NCBI RefSeq assembly: GCF_002151125.1
Contig: NZ_MDJZ01000005.1
Span: forward strand, 1-64,000
Origin: Clavibacter michiganensis
GTDB taxonomy: Bacteria; Actinomycetota; Actinomycetes; Actinomycetales; Microbacteriaceae
Length of the DNA stretch: 64,000 nt
Reading direction: 5' to 3'
Position numbers and translations under genes: made by a program. Of the stretch, positions 8,839 through 17,981 are shown piece by piece; the stretch's first letter is position 1; each line of letters opens with the position of its first letter. Under the pieces are notes generated by a model, which made no database searches, was not told the origin of the DNA, and worked only from the letters and a program-made list of their open reading frames with translations.

Positions 8839-9636
8839 ATGCCCCGCCTCATCCCCCGCCGCACCGCCCGGCACGCCGACGCCCTCGGCCGCCCCGCGGA
8901 CGACCTCGCGCCCGTCGAGCTCGAGGCGGGCACCACCGTCCGCGGTGCCGTCGCCCAGCTGGCCCGGTCCGCCGCGGTGGGCCTCAGCGTCGGGATCCTC
9001 CTCGTGGTCATCGGGCTCGCGGGCGTGCTGCTCGTGGTGCCGAAGGTCTCCGGATCCGTGCCGCTGACGATCCTCACGCAGTCCATGGAGCCGACGCTGC
9101 CGCCCGGGACGCTCATCGTGGTGCGGCCCGTGGACCCCGACGCGCTCGAGGTCGGCGACGTCGCGACGTACCAGATCCGCTCGGGCGACCCCGCGGTCAT
9201 CACGCACCGGATCACCGCCATCGCGTCCGCCTCCGACGGCACGCGCTCCTTCACCTTCCAGGGCGACAACAACGCGTCGCCCGACTCGCTGCCCGTGACG
9301 CCGGCGCAGATCCAGGGCGAGGTCTGGTACTCGGTGCCGCTCGTCGGCTGGGCGAACCAGGCCGTGAACGGGCAGGCCCGCAGCTGGATCATCCCGGCCG
9401 CCGCGGTCGCGCTCCTCGCCTACGCGGCCGTCACGATCGTCACGGGCGCGCTGCAGACCCGGCGGCGGCGTCGCGCGTCGGCCGCCGAGGACGTGGTGGC
9501 GGAGGGCGACCACGTGCACTCCGACGAGATGGCGGCGGGCGTCGCCGAGGCGGCGCGCGCGGATCCCTCGCACCCGGGCCTCGATGGGGCCCCGTCGGTC
9601 CCCACCGCGCGCCCGCGGGGACGCCACCGCCGCTGA
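8839..9636 (+). CDS. sipW: Signal peptidase I, SipW/ER type
   Basis: The 265-residue membrane peptidase has an N-terminal helix (residues about 45-68), the catalytic serine in ILTQSMEPTLPPG (Ser82), and box D as VITHRITAI with His123 where ordinary bacterial enzymes have lysine. Box E follows as FQGDNNASPDS. The Ser-His dyad marks the ER/SipW class. A second membrane helix (about 170-190) and a charged cytoplasmic tail complete it. It lies 31 nt after three exported proteins with SipW-type signals, so they are its likely substrates. The operon ends at a strong hairpin. Confidence 0.93.
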   Translation: MPRLIPRRTARHADALGRPADDLAPVELEAGTTVRGAVAQLARSAAVGLSVGILLVVIGLAGVLLVVPKVSGSVPLTILTQSMEPTLPPGTLIVVRPVDPDALEVGDVATYQIRSGDPAVITHRITAIASASDGTRSFTFQGDNNASPDSLPVTPAQIQGEVWYSVPLVGWANQAVNGQARSWIIPAAAVALLAYAAVTIVTGALQTRRRRRASAAEDVVAEGDHVHSDEMAAGVAEAARADPSHPGLDGAPSVPTARPRGRHRR

Positions 9637-9670
9637 ACCGCCGGGCGACCCGCCCCCACACGGACGACGG

Positions 9671-9710
9671 ACGGCCCGGCCGCTCCCCGCGAGGGGGCCG
9701 GCCGGGCCGT
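9671..9710. terminator. Bidirectional terminator between sipW and mmsB
   Basis: An 18-bp stem with one mismatch (arms 9671-9688 and 9693-9710) and a GCGA loop lies between two converging genes, 34 nt after sipW and 19 nt beyond the mmsB stop. Confidence 0.85.
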
Positions 9711-9729
9711 CGTCTCATCGCGCCGCGGG

Positions 9730-10938
9730 TCAGCGCCCGGAGCGCCGCTTGCTGTAGACGTCGAAGGCGACCGCGAGGAGCAGCACCAGGCCCTTGATGA
9801 CCTGCTGCCACGCCGCGTCCACCGACAGGATCGACAGGCCCTGGTTGAGCACGCCCATCACGAGTCCGCCGATGACCGCGCCGACGACCGTGCCGACGCC
9901 GCCCTGCACCGCCGCGCCGCCGATGAACACCGCGGCGATCGCGTCGAGCTCGAAGCTCTGCCCGGCCGAGGCCACCGCGGATCCGGCGCGCGCCGTGCTG
10001 ACGACGCCCGCGAGCCCGGCGAGCAGGCCCATGTTCACGAAGATGAAGAAGTTGACCCAGCGGGTCTTCACGCCCGACATCATCGCGGCGAACAGGTTGC
10101 CGCCCATCGCGTACACGTGCCGGCCGAACACCGTGCGCGTGAGGAGGAACGAGTAGAGCAGGACGAGCGTCGCCAGGATGATCAGGATGATCGGCGTCCC
10201 GCGGTTGTACGCCAGCAGGTAGCAGAGGTACATGATCGCGAAGACGGCGATGGCGGTGCGGATCCAGAACGAGATCGCCCGCTCGCGCGGCAGCTCGAGC
10301 TTCCGGAGCGTCGACCGCGTGCGCAGCTGCTGCACCACGAGCGCGAGCGACACGAGCGCGCCGATGCCGAGCGTGATGAGGTCGGGCGTGCCCGACGTCG
10401 GCAGGTTGCCGGATCCGATGGAGTTGAACTCGGCCGGGAGCCCCGAGATGGTGCCGCCCGTGAGGAGCACGAGCGCCACGCCGCGGAACACGAGCATGCC
10501 CGCGAGCGTGACGATGAACGCCGGTATCCCGACGAACGCCACCCAGAAGCCCTGCCACGCGCCGATGAGCGCGCCGACCACGAGCGACAGGACGACCGCG
10601 GTCCCCCACGGCAGCCCCCACTCGTTCATGCTGAGCGCGGCCACGGCGCCCACGGTCGCGACGACCGAGCCCACGGACAGGTCGATGTGGCCCGCGATGA
10701 TCACGATGACCATGCCCATGGCGAGGATCAGCACGTACGCGTTCTGCTGGATGAGGTTGGCGACGTTGCCCGGGTAGAGCAGGCGCCCCTCGGTGAGGAC
10801 CTGGAACAGCAGGATGATGACGGCGAGCGCCGCGAGGATCCCGTACTGGCGGAGGTCGATCCGTCGGCGCGGGCGCTTCTTCACGCCGTCCGGCGTGGGC
10901 ACGTTCGGCGCGGTGGCCTGCTCGGGCATGACGGTCAC
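9730..10938 (-). CDS. mmsB: Multiple-sugar ABC transporter permease MmsB
   Basis: The 402-residue inner-membrane protein has about ten hydrophobic helices and the BPD_transp_2 signature [13 protein letters not shown] of ribose/xylose/ChvE-type permeases, plus [14 protein letters not shown] before the C-terminal helices. It forms the pore for sugars captured by ChvE. I use the GTG at 10938: it overlaps the MmsA stop as GTGA and has AGGAG 7 nt upstream, whereas the ATG at 10929 has poor spacing. It is the last gene of the chvE-mmsA-mmsB operon and is followed by a terminator. Confidence 0.92.
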   Translation of the reverse strand: MTVMPEQATAPNVPTPDGVKKRPRRRIDLRQYGILAALAVIILLFQVLTEGRLLYPGNVANLIQQNAYVLILAMGMVIVIIAGHIDLSVGSVVATVGAVAALSMNEWGLPWGTAVVLSLVVGALIGAWQGFWVAFVGIPAFIVTLAGMLVFRGVALVLLTGGTISGLPAEFNSIGSGNLPTSGTPDLITLGIGALVSLALVVQQLRTRSTLRKLELPRERAISFWIRTAIAVFAIMYLCYLLAYNRGTPIILIILATLVLLYSFLLTRTVFGRHVYAMGGNLFAAMMSGVKTRWVNFFIFVNMGLLAGLAGVVSTARAGSAVASAGQSFELDAIAAVFIGGAAVQGGVGTVVGAVIGGLVMGVLNQGLSILSVDAAWQQVIKGLVLLLAVAFDVYSKRRSGR

Positions 10939-12479
10939 TGGTCGACTCCTGACTTCCGGCTGGCGGTCATGTGCCGCATCAGCTCCTCCTGTGTCGCGTC
11001 GGCCCGGGCGACCTCCGCGGTGAGCCGGCCCTCGGCGATCGTGTAGATCCGATCCGAGAGGCCGATGAGCTCGGGCAGCTCGGAGGAGATGACGATGACC
11101 GCCTTCCCCTCGGCCGCGAGCTGGTTGATGATGCTGTAGATCTCGTACTTCGCCCCGACGTCGATGCCGCGCGTGGGCTCGTCGAGGATGAGGACGTCGG
11201 GACCCGAGTAGATCCACTTGCTGAGGACGACCTTCTGCTGGTTGCCGCCGGACAGCTTGCCGACGACCCCCGAGACGTCGGGCGTCTTGATGTTCATCTT
11301 CTTGCGGTAGTCGTCGGCGACCGCGTACTCGCGGTGCCGGTCGATCACGCCGAGCTTGACGAGCTTCGAGAGCGCGGCGGCCGAGACGTTCACCGTGATG
11401 CTGCCGATGAGGTTCAGCCCGTAGCGCTTCCGGTCCTCGGTCGCGTAGGCGATGCCGTTCTTGATGGCCTCGCTCACGGTGCGGGTGCGGATCTCCTTCC
11501 CGTCCTTGAAGATCCGGCCGGTGATCCCGGTGCCGTACGAGCGCCCGAAGATGCTCATCGCGAGCTCGGTGCGTCCCGCGCCCATGAGGCCCGCGAACCC
11601 GACGACCTCGCCCGCGCGGACGCTGAACGACGCGCTGTCGACGACGACGCGGTCGACGTCCACCGGGTGGTGCACCGTCCAGTCCTCGACGCGGAGCTTC
11701 TCCTCGCCGATGTGCGGATCCCGCGGCGGGAACTGCGCGTCGAGCGGGCGGCCGACCATGGCGCGGATGATGCGCGTCTCGATCTCGTCCGAGTCGGTGA
11801 CCGGGAACGTCTCGATGGTCTTCCCGTCGCGGATGACGGTGACGTCGTCCGCGATGGCCCGGATCTCGTTGAGCTTGTGGCTGATGATGATGCTCGTGAT
11901 GCCGTCGTCGCGCAGCAGGCGGATGAGGCCCAGCAGGTGCGCGGAGTCGTCGTCGTTGAGCGCCGCGGTCGGCTCGTCGAGGATCAGGAGCTTCACCTCC
12001 TTGGAGAGCGCCTTCGCGATCTCCACGAGCTGCTGCTTGCCCACGCCGAGCTCGAGCACGCGCGTCGCCGGGTTCTCGTCGAGGCCCACGCGCTTGAGGA
12101 GCTTGACCGCCTCGAGGTTGGTCCTGTTCCAGTCGATGACCCCGCCGCGCGACATCTCGTTGCCGAGGAAGATGTTCTCCGCGATGGAGAGGTAGGGGCT
12201 GAGCGCGAGCTCCTGGTGGATGATGACCACCCCGTCGCGCTCGCTGTCGTTGATGGATCCGTAGCGGACCTCACGGCCGTCGATGGTGATCGTGCCCTCG
12301 TACGTGCCGTGCGGGTAGACGCCGCTGAGCACCTTCATCAGCGTCGACTTCCCGGCGCCGTTCTCGCCGCAGATGGCGTGCACCTCGCCGCGGCGGACGG
12401 TGACGTCCACGCCGTCGAGGGCGCGGACGCCGGTGAACTCCTTGACGATGCCGGTCATCTGGAGGATGACGTCGTCCAT
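10935..12479 (-). CDS. mmsA: Multiple-sugar ABC transporter ATP-binding protein MmsA
   Basis: The 514-residue protein has two ABC cassettes in tandem, as in RbsA/XylG. The first has Walker [10 protein letters not shown] at 38-46, signature [12 protein letters not shown] and Walker [12 protein letters not shown]. The second has the usual degenerate P-loop (GLMGAGRTE), then [15 protein letters not shown] and [14 protein letters not shown]. It powers import of monosaccharides through MmsB. It is separated from the upstream binding-protein gene by a 122-nt gap with two strong hairpins, and coupled to mmsB by a 4-nt overlap. Confidence 0.94.
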   Translation of the reverse strand: MDDVILQMTGIVKEFTGVRALDGVDVTVRRGEVHAICGENGAGKSTLMKVLSGVYPHGTYEGTITIDGREVRYGSINDSERDGVVIIHQELALSPYLSIAENIFLGNEMSRGGVIDWNRTNLEAVKLLKRVGLDENPATRVLELGVGKQQLVEIAKALSKEVKLLILDEPTAALNDDDSAHLLGLIRLLRDDGITSIIISHKLNEIRAIADDVTVIRDGKTIETFPVTDSDEIETRIIRAMVGRPLDAQFPPRDPHIGEEKLRVEDWTVHHPVDVDRVVVDSASFSVRAGEVVGFAGLMGAGRTELAMSIFGRSYGTGITGRIFKDGKEIRTRTVSEAIKNGIAYATEDRKRYGLNLIGSITVNVSAAALSKLVKLGVIDRHREYAVADDYRKKMNIKTPDVSGVVGKLSGGNQQKVVLSKWIYSGPDVLILDEPTRGIDVGAKYEIYSIINQLAAEGKAVIVISSELPELIGLSDRIYTIAEGRLTAEVARADATQEELMRHMTASRKSGVDQ

Positions 12480-12508
12480 TGCTTCTCCTGGTTCCCGTTC
12501 GGGTCGGT

Positions 12509-12532
12509 GGCGCGCGCCGGGAGGCGCGCGCC
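12509..12532 (-). repeat. Intercistronic hairpin I in the sugar ABC operon
   Basis: Two copies of the self-complementary GGCGCGCGCC (12509-12518 and 12523-12532), separated by GGGA, form a 10-bp hairpin about 30 nt before the mmsA start. Confidence 0.6.
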
Positions 12533-12548
12533 GGGTGGAGACGGATGC

Positions 12549-12593
12549 GCGGCCGACGGGCGCCCGGCGTGGTGCCGGGCGCCCGTCGGCCGC
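12549..12593 (-). terminator. Intercistronic hairpin II (attenuator or partial terminator) after chvE
   Basis: A perfect 20-bp stem (12549-12568 with 12574-12593) with a GTGGT loop starts 8 nt past the chvE stop. In binding-protein operons such hairpins cut read-through or protect the 5' message, giving excess binding protein over membrane parts. Confidence 0.75.
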
Positions 12594-12601
12594 GATGGTG
12601 G

Positions 12602-13744
12602 CTACAGGCCGACGTCGGAGGCCTTGAGGAAGCCGGAGTCGACGAGCACGGACTGGACGTCGTCCTTCACGACCACCTGCGGGTCGAGGAGGAACGACGG
12701 GACGACCTTGTTGCCGTTGTCGTACGACTCGGTGTCGTTGACGGTGACCTCGTCGCCCGCGACGATCTCGCCGATCATCTTCTGGACCTGGTCGCCGAGC
12801 GCCCGGGTGTCCTTCCAGACGGTCATCGACTGCTTGTCGGCGAGGATCGCCTGCACGTTCGCCTTGTCGGCGTCCTGGCCCGTGATGACGGGCCAGTCGG
12901 CGCCGGGCGCGTAGCCGGCGCTCGCGAGCGACGCCTCGATGCCGAGCGCCAGGCTGTCGTTGGGCGAGAGGACGACCTGGACCTTCTCACCGCCCGTGTA
13001 GAACGACTGCAGGCGGTTGTCCATCTCGGCCTGCGCGTCGTCGGATCCCCAGCCGAGGATGCCGATGGACTGCCAGTCGGCGCTCGTGGCCGGCGACTTG
13101 CCCGAGGGCACCGTCAGCTTGCCGCTCGCGACGTAGGGCTGGAGGACGTCCCACGCGCCGCCGAAGAAGAAGGCCGCGTTGTTGTCGTCGGGGCTGCCGG
13201 CGAAGGGCTCGAGCGTGAAGGGCCCGGCCGCGTTCTCGAGGTCGAGCGTGTCGCGGATGAACTCGCCCTGGAGCGTGCCGACCTTGTAGTTGTCGAAGGT
13301 GGCGTAGTAGTCGACGGCGTCCGTGCCGTTGATGAGGCGGTCGTAGGCGATGACCGTGACGCCCTGGCTCTTCGCGTCCTCGAGGGCGGGGCCGAGGGTC
13401 TTGCCGTCGACGGCCGCGACCACGAGGATCTTGGCGCCGCCCGCGACCTGGTTCTGGATCTGGCTGATCTGCGCGTCGGTCTTGTTGTCGGCGTACTGGA
13501 GGTCGACGGTGCAGTCGTCGCCCTCGAGCTTGGTCTTCAGGCCCTCGCCGTCGTTGATCCAGCGCTCGAGGCTGCGCGTGGGCATCGAGATGCCGACGTT
13601 GCACTCGGTGCCCGAGGCGTCGCCGCCGCCGTCGCCGGAGCCGGTGTTCGTGGCGCCCTGCGGCGCGCACGCGGTCATGCCGACGGCGACGCCGGCGAGG
13701 AGGAGGAGGGAGCTGATCTTTCGTGCGTTACGTCCGGATGCCAT
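12602..13744 (-). CDS. chvE: Multiple-sugar ABC transporter substrate-binding lipoprotein ChvE
   Basis: The 380-residue periplasmic-type binding protein has a lipoprotein signal: basic start, hydrophobic [10 protein letters not shown], then a lipobox ending at Cys26 (GMTAC). After a Gly/Ser-rich tether comes a type I sugar-binding fold: [19 protein letters not shown], the hinge strand [18 protein letters not shown], and [11 protein letters not shown]. These features match ChvE/GguA-like proteins for xylose, glucose, galactose or arabinose. The start at 13744 has GAGAGGA 9 nt upstream. It is the first gene of its operon. The precise sugar cannot be told from sequence. Confidence 0.93.
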   Translation of the reverse strand: MASGRNARKISSLLLLAGVAVGMTACAPQGATNTGSGDGGGDASGTECNVGISMPTRSLERWINDGEGLKTKLEGDDCTVDLQYADNKTDAQISQIQNQVAGGAKILVVAAVDGKTLGPALEDAKSQGVTVIAYDRLINGTDAVDYYATFDNYKVGTLQGEFIRDTLDLENAAGPFTLEPFAGSPDDNNAAFFFGGAWDVLQPYVASGKLTVPSGKSPATSADWQSIGILGWGSDDAQAEMDNRLQSFYTGGEKVQVVLSPNDSLALGIEASLASAGYAPGADWPVITGQDADKANVQAILADKQSMTVWKDTRALGDQVQKMIGEIVAGDEVTVNDTESYDNGNKVVPSFLLDPQVVVKDDVQSVLVDSGFLKASDVGL

Positions 13745-14044
13745 GGCGGCGGGTCCTCTCGGGTGGCCCGTCCGGGTGATGCGGGAGCACCGGGCGGTCG
13801 CGTCCTCGCGAGGGCCGGTGCACCGACGCGTCCTCGGGTCGGGTGCTGGTGCGGTGAGTGCTGGTGGTGGTGCGGGTTCCGTGCGGGGCGACGCCCGGCG
13901 GAGCGGCCGGGTCGCGGCGGTCCGTGCGTTTGTCGTCGTGGTGAACTTATCCATTTCCGCAGCCGCCGATACGGCATCCGGCAGACGTTATCCAAGCGTT
14001 ACCGCCGTGGCCCGCGGACGGGGGCGGGCGCTGCGGGAGCAGGC
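13745..14044 (-). promoter_or_regulatory. Regulatory region of the chvE operon (300-nt gap)
   Basis: No gene is seen here. Around 13943-14005 the base composition drops sharply to a more AT-rich patch. The heptamer TTATCCA occurs at 13947-13953 and 13988-13994 (TGGATAA on the operon strand, 41 bp apart), and CGTTA is repeated at 13986-13990 and 13997-14001. This is the likely promoter and sugar-regulator site. The remaining leader of about 200 nt is GT-rich without a clear element. Confidence 0.4.
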
Positions 14045-14719
14045 TCAGACGCGCCCGGGCCCGGTCGCGGGCGGCAGCAGCCCGAGCTCCATCGCGAGCG
14101 TGACCGCGCGGGTCCGGTCGCCGACGCCGAGCTTCTCGAACGCGTGAAGCAGGTGGGTCTTCACGGTCGCGGGCGTCACGTGCAGCTCCAGGGCGATGCG
14201 CGCGTTGGTGCGGCCCGCGGCCACGAGCGCGAGCACCTCGGTCTCGCGCGGGCTGAGGGTCGGAGCGGGGGCGACGGGCTCCGCGGCGGGGCGCCCCACC
14301 TGGCGGACCAGGGCCGCGGCGATCGCGGGCGCCAGCGCGACCTCGCCGCGGGCCACCGCGCGGACGCCCGCGAGGATCTCCTCCTCCGGCGCCGCCTTCA
14401 GCAGGTAGCCGCTCGCCCCCGCCTCGATCGCGGTGAGGATGCTCGCGTCGGTCTCGTAGGTCGTGAGCACGAGGACGCGCACGTCCGGCGCCGCCTCGCG
14501 GATCCGCGCGGTGGCGCCGACGCCGTCGAGCCCGGGCATGCGGAGGTCCATGAGGACGACGTCGGGGCGCTCCGCGAGGGCGAGCGCGACCGCCGCGTCG
14601 CCGTCGGCCGCCTGGCCGACGACGTCGATGTCGTCCGCGGAGGCGAGGAGCGCGGCGAGGCCGGCGCGGACGACCGGGTGGTCGTCGACGACGGCGACGC
14701 GGATGCGCGGGGGCGTCAT
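14045..14719 (-). CDS. NarL/LuxR-family response regulator
   Basis: The 224-residue regulator has a receiver domain with acidic residues Asp12/Asp13, phospho-acceptor Asp58 (VVLMDLRMPG) and Lys108 (GYLLKAA). A LuxR helix-turn-helix at about 155-200 contains LSPRETEVLALVAAG. Its ATG overlaps the kinase stop (ATGA). It closes a four-gene operon with an ABC exporter, so it probably controls that exporter in response to the kinase, as in LiaRS/DesKR-like systems. Confidence 0.93.
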   Translation of the reverse strand: MTPPRIRVAVVDDHPVVRAGLAALLASADDIDVVGQAADGDAAVALALAERPDVVLMDLRMPGLDGVGATARIREAAPDVRVLVLTTYETDASILTAIEAGASGYLLKAAPEEEILAGVRAVARGEVALAPAIAAALVRQVGRPAAEPVAPAPTLSPRETEVLALVAAGRTNARIALELHVTPATVKTHLLHAFEKLGVGDRTRAVTLAMELGLLPPATGPGRV

Positions 14720-16017
14720 GCGCGGACCCCGGCGGAGGCGCCGGACGGGGACGGGGTGACGGTCGGCGACGGCGTCACGTCGGCGCCGGGCCGATCGGCG
14801 GAGGAGGCGGCGGCCGGTGCCGCGGGTGCCGCCGCGGGCGACGCGTGCGCCGGGATCCGCGCGGTCAGCCGCGTGCCGTCCGGGCCGCTCGCGACGTCCA
14901 GGCGCCCGTCGGCCGCAGCGAGCCGGCGTCGCATCCCGGCGAGGCCGTAGCCGCCGGATGCACGGGCGGGGTCGAAGCCGCGGCCGTCGTCGCGGATCGT
15001 GAGGACGACGTCGCCCCCGTCACGGGCGAGGACCAGCTCCACGGCGGTCGCGCCCGCGTGGCGGCGCACGTTCGCGAGGCCCTCCTGGGCGCAGCGGAGG
15101 AGGACGACCTCGGCGTCGCGGTCGACGGATCGGCCGCCCGCGTCGGCGCGCACCTCGACGGGGGTGCCCGTCTCGCGGGCCAGGCGCGCGCCCAGCCGGG
15201 CGAGGGCCGGTGCGAGGCCGTCCGTCAGCTCGACGGGCGCGGTAGCCGCGACGATCGCGCGGGTCTGGGTGAGCGCGTCGCGGGCGCCCGCCTCGAGCTG
15301 GGCGAGGGTCTGGTCCATCGCGTCCGTCTCGCCGCCGCGGAGCTCGCGCCGGCCGCGCTGGGCGAGCATCACGAGGCCGGTGAGGTCCTGCGCGACGGTG
15401 TCGTGGATGTCCGCGGACAGCCGCTCCCGCTCCCGGGCGGTCCCCGCCTCACGACCGAGCTCCTCGACCTGCGCCTGCGCCGCCCGCAGCCCTTCCAGGA
15501 GCTGCAGGCGCTCGCGGCTGAGGTCGGCGATCCGCGTGATCCAGAGCCCGAGCGCGATGGTGCCGCCGAGGCTGAGCCCCTGCGACAGGGCCATGGTCGG
15601 GAGGGCGCCCGGCAGGTCGCCGAAGCCGACCACGAAGCCCACGGCGATGGATCCGGTGAGCACGAGGGTCCCGATGACGGCGTCGCGCACCCGGTCGAGG
15701 AGCAGCCAGACGAGCGGACAGAGCACGCACTGCACGACGGCGAACGACGACATGCTCGCGACGCCCCAGGTGGCGGCGGGGATGACGAGCGCGAGGAAGA
15801 CGACCGCTGCAGGCGTCGGGGGCAGCCGAGCCTCCGTGGCGGCCGCCGCCGCGGAGGACTCGAGCGCACGGCGGCCCACCAGGAGGTACAGGGCGGTCAT
15901 GGCCGCGATCGCGCCCCACGCGCCCCATCCGACGTCCCCGCGCGAGCCGACGGCGAGCACGACCAGCACCGCCATCGTCACCGCGTACGCGAGGTGGACG
16001 GTGCGGACCGGGATCAT
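14716..16017 (-). CDS. Membrane sensor histidine kinase, HisKA_3 type
   Basis: The 433-residue protein has about five N-terminal membrane helices (residues 8-160), a coiled segment, then the HisKA_3 box ERERLSADIHDTVAQDLTGL with phospho-acceptor His205. A short HATPase domain follows (QEGLANVRRHAGA, DDGRGFDP, GYGLAGMRRR). The C-terminal tail of about 50 residues is Ala/Pro/Ser-rich and dispensable-looking. It overlaps the regulator by 4 nt and lies 38 nt after the exporter permease. I use ATG at 16017; a GTG a few codons upstream is also possible. The lack of an extracellular loop suggests sensing in or at the membrane. Confidence 0.9.
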   Translation of the reverse strand: MIPVRTVHLAYAVTMAVLVVLAVGSRGDVGWGAWGAIAAMTALYLLVGRRALESSAAAAATEARLPPTPAAVVFLALVIPAATWGVASMSSFAVVQCVLCPLVWLLLDRVRDAVIGTLVLTGSIAVGFVVGFGDLPGALPTMALSQGLSLGGTIALGLWITRIADLSRERLQLLEGLRAAQAQVEELGREAGTARERERLSADIHDTVAQDLTGLVMLAQRGRRELRGGETDAMDQTLAQLEAGARDALTQTRAIVAATAPVELTDGLAPALARLGARLARETGTPVEVRADAGGRSVDRDAEVVLLRCAQEGLANVRRHAGATAVELVLARDGGDVVLTIRDDGRGFDPARASGGYGLAGMRRRLAAADGRLDVASGPDGTRLTARIPAHASPAAAPAAPAAASSADRPGADVTPSPTVTPSPSGASAGVRA

Positions 16018-16055
16018 CCCCTGAGCCTGCCATCCCGCCCGGTGATCGCGCACGG

Positions 16056-16919
16056 TCAGGAGTCCCGGCGGATCCAGCGGAACGTGGCGACCGCGGCGAT
16101 CGTGCCGCCGACCAGCCAGATCGCGAGGACGACCGCGACGCCCGCGAGATCCCAGGTGCCTCCGCGCTCGACGGCCGCGAGCGCATCCGGCAGGAACACG
16201 GCGCGCATGCCCTGCGCCATCCACTTCAGCGGCAGGAACGCGGCGACGTCCTGCAGCCAGGTCGGCAGCATAGTGAAGGTCAGGTACACGCCGCTGATGA
16301 ACTGCAGCACGAGCACGATCGGCGTGATCACCGCGGTGGCCGAGGCGCCGGAGCGCGGGATGCGGCTGAGCGCGATGCCGAGCACGGCCGACGAGGTGAT
16401 CCCGAGCGCGTACACCCACGCGAACGTCGCCCAGCGGCCGGCGTCGATCGGCAGCTCCACCCCGAACGCGAACCGGGCGACGAGCAGCAGCACGACCATC
16501 TGCAGCAGCGAGGTGACGACCACCTGCCCGCCCTTGCCGATGAAGTACGAGAGCACGGGCAGCGGGGATCCGGCGAGCCGCTTGAGCGTGCCGTCGCTGC
16601 GCTCCATCGCGATGTCGACCGCGAGGTTCTGCACGCCCGAGAGGAGGATGCCCGCCGCGATCATGCCGGGCAGGTAGTAGGCCGCGGCGCTGACCCCGCC
16701 GGATCCGTCGGGCGCCGTGCCGAGGTTGCCGGACGACCCGAAGGCCACCGAGAAGATCGACAGCATGATGACCGGGAACAGGAACGTGAAGATGATCGTG
16801 TCGGTCTGCCGGAAGTAGCGGCGCACCTCGTAGCGGACGCGATGGATCCCGAGAGGGAGGACGCCGGGCAGGGCAGGGGCGCGGTCCGCGGCGGGACGCG
16901 CGGGGCGGACGGCGGTCAT
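16056..16919 (-). CDS. ABC-2 type transporter permease
   Basis: The 287-residue protein has six hydrophobic segments and the ABC-2 membrane pattern: an amphipathic N-terminus, IIFTFLFPVIMLSIFSVAFG, and the late motif FISGVYLTFTMLPTWLQ before KWMAQGMRAVF. It is the channel half of an exporter with the ATPase encoded just upstream (4-nt ATGA overlap). The exported substrate is unknown; relatives move drugs, lantibiotics or lipids. Confidence 0.9.
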   Translation of the reverse strand: MTAVRPARPAADRAPALPGVLPLGIHRVRYEVRRYFRQTDTIIFTFLFPVIMLSIFSVAFGSSGNLGTAPDGSGGVSAAAYYLPGMIAAGILLSGVQNLAVDIAMERSDGTLKRLAGSPLPVLSYFIGKGGQVVVTSLLQMVVLLLVARFAFGVELPIDAGRWATFAWVYALGITSSAVLGIALSRIPRSGASATAVITPIVLVLQFISGVYLTFTMLPTWLQDVAAFLPLKWMAQGMRAVFLPDALAAVERGGTWDLAGVAVVLAIWLVGGTIAAVATFRWIRRDS

Positions 16920-17833
16920 GCCGCCACCTCCTCGGCGGCGGTCGGGGCGACCGGGGTCGCGGCGTCGGCCGGGCTCCCCGCCTCGGCGAGCAGCCCGAGG
17001 TACACGTCCTCGAGGCTCGGCCGCACGATGCGCAGGTCGCGCGGCTCGCCGCCGGGCGTGGCCGCCGACAGCGCCGCGACGAAGGCGCCGGGTGTCCGGG
17101 TGCGCTCGTCGTGGGATCCGTCGTCGTCGCGCCAGAGCACCCGCGGGATCCGCGCCTCCTCTCCCCCGATCTCGTCGAGCCGCCCGATCGCCACCAGGCG
17201 CCCGCCCGCGATCACCGCGGCCCGGTCGCCGAGCTGCGCCGCCTCGTCGAGGTAGTGCGTGGTGAGGAGGATGGTCGTGCCCTCGGACTTGAGCTCGCGG
17301 ATGAGGTCCCAGAACCGGTGCCGGGCCTCCGGGTCGAAGCCCGTGGTCGGCTCGTCGAGGAAGAGCAGCTCGGGGCGGCCGATGATCCCGAGGGCCACGT
17401 CCACCCGCCGGCGCTGGCCGCCCGAGAGCGCGCGCAGCAGGGTGCCGGCCTTCTCGGTGAGGCCGACGGCCGCGATCGTCGCGTCGACGTCGCGGGGCCG
17501 CGGGTACATCGCGGCGAAGTGCGCGACCTGCTCGCGCACCGTCATGGCGCCGCTCTCGGAGCTCGACTGCAGCACCATGCCGATGCGGGCGCGCCAGGCG
17601 CGGCCGCCGGTCGCGGGATCCACGCCCAGCACGGACGCCGATCCGCCCGTGCGCAGCCGGTATCCCTCGAGGATCTCGATGGTCGTGGACTTGCCCGCGC
17701 CGTTGGGCCCGAGGAGGGCGAACGTCTCGCCGCGGTGGATGTCGAAGGTGACGCCCCGGAGGGCGGTGGTCGTGCCGTAGGTCTTCTCGAGGTCGCGCAC
17801 GCGGACGTGCTCCTCGACGGCTGCTGTGGTCAT
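16916..17833 (-). CDS. ABC transporter ATP-binding protein (DrrA-like)
   Basis: The 305-residue cassette has Walker A GPNGAGKST at 42-50, Q-loop VLQSSSESG, signature LSGGQRRRVD near 136-145, Walker B LLFLDEPTTGFDP, and the H-loop TTHYLDEA. After about residue 220 it has the accessory C-terminal region typical of DrrA/CcmA drug and polymer exporters (SLEDVYLGL). It is the first gene of the exporter-sensor operon. The ATG at 17833 is preferred over a longer reading because the extra 36 residues are low-complexity and lack a ribosome site. Confidence 0.93.
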   Translation of the reverse strand: MTTAAVEEHVRVRDLEKTYGTTTALRGVTFDIHRGETFALLGPNGAGKSTTIEILEGYRLRTGGSASVLGVDPATGGRAWRARIGMVLQSSSESGAMTVREQVAHFAAMYPRPRDVDATIAAVGLTEKAGTLLRALSGGQRRRVDVALGIIGRPELLFLDEPTTGFDPEARHRFWDLIRELKSEGTTILLTTHYLDEAAQLGDRAAVIAGGRLVAIGRLDEIGGEEARIPRVLWRDDDGSHDERTRTPGAFVAALSAATPGGEPRDLRIVRPSLEDVYLGLLAEAGSPADAATPVAPTAAEEVAA

Positions 17834-17981
17834 GGGTCCAGCGTGGCGGGCGGCGGGCGGGAGCGGAACGGCCGAGCGGTCGATCCCCGGCATCGGCCGA
17901 TCGGTGGATGCGTCGCCGCCTCCGACGCCCGTCCCCCGCACGGCGGACGCGACGCCGGCCCGCCGCGGGCAGGCTGGAGGG

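Noticed and set aside
9730-11217. Longer mmsB reading starting at 11217
   Set aside because: The extra 93 codons are a shifted reading of the mmsA C-terminus; the GTGA overlap with ribosome site at 10938 explains the start.
13745-14044. Possible small gene in the chvE upstream gap
   Set aside because: The open frames there have no ribosome site and read through the promoter patch; no protein-like composition.
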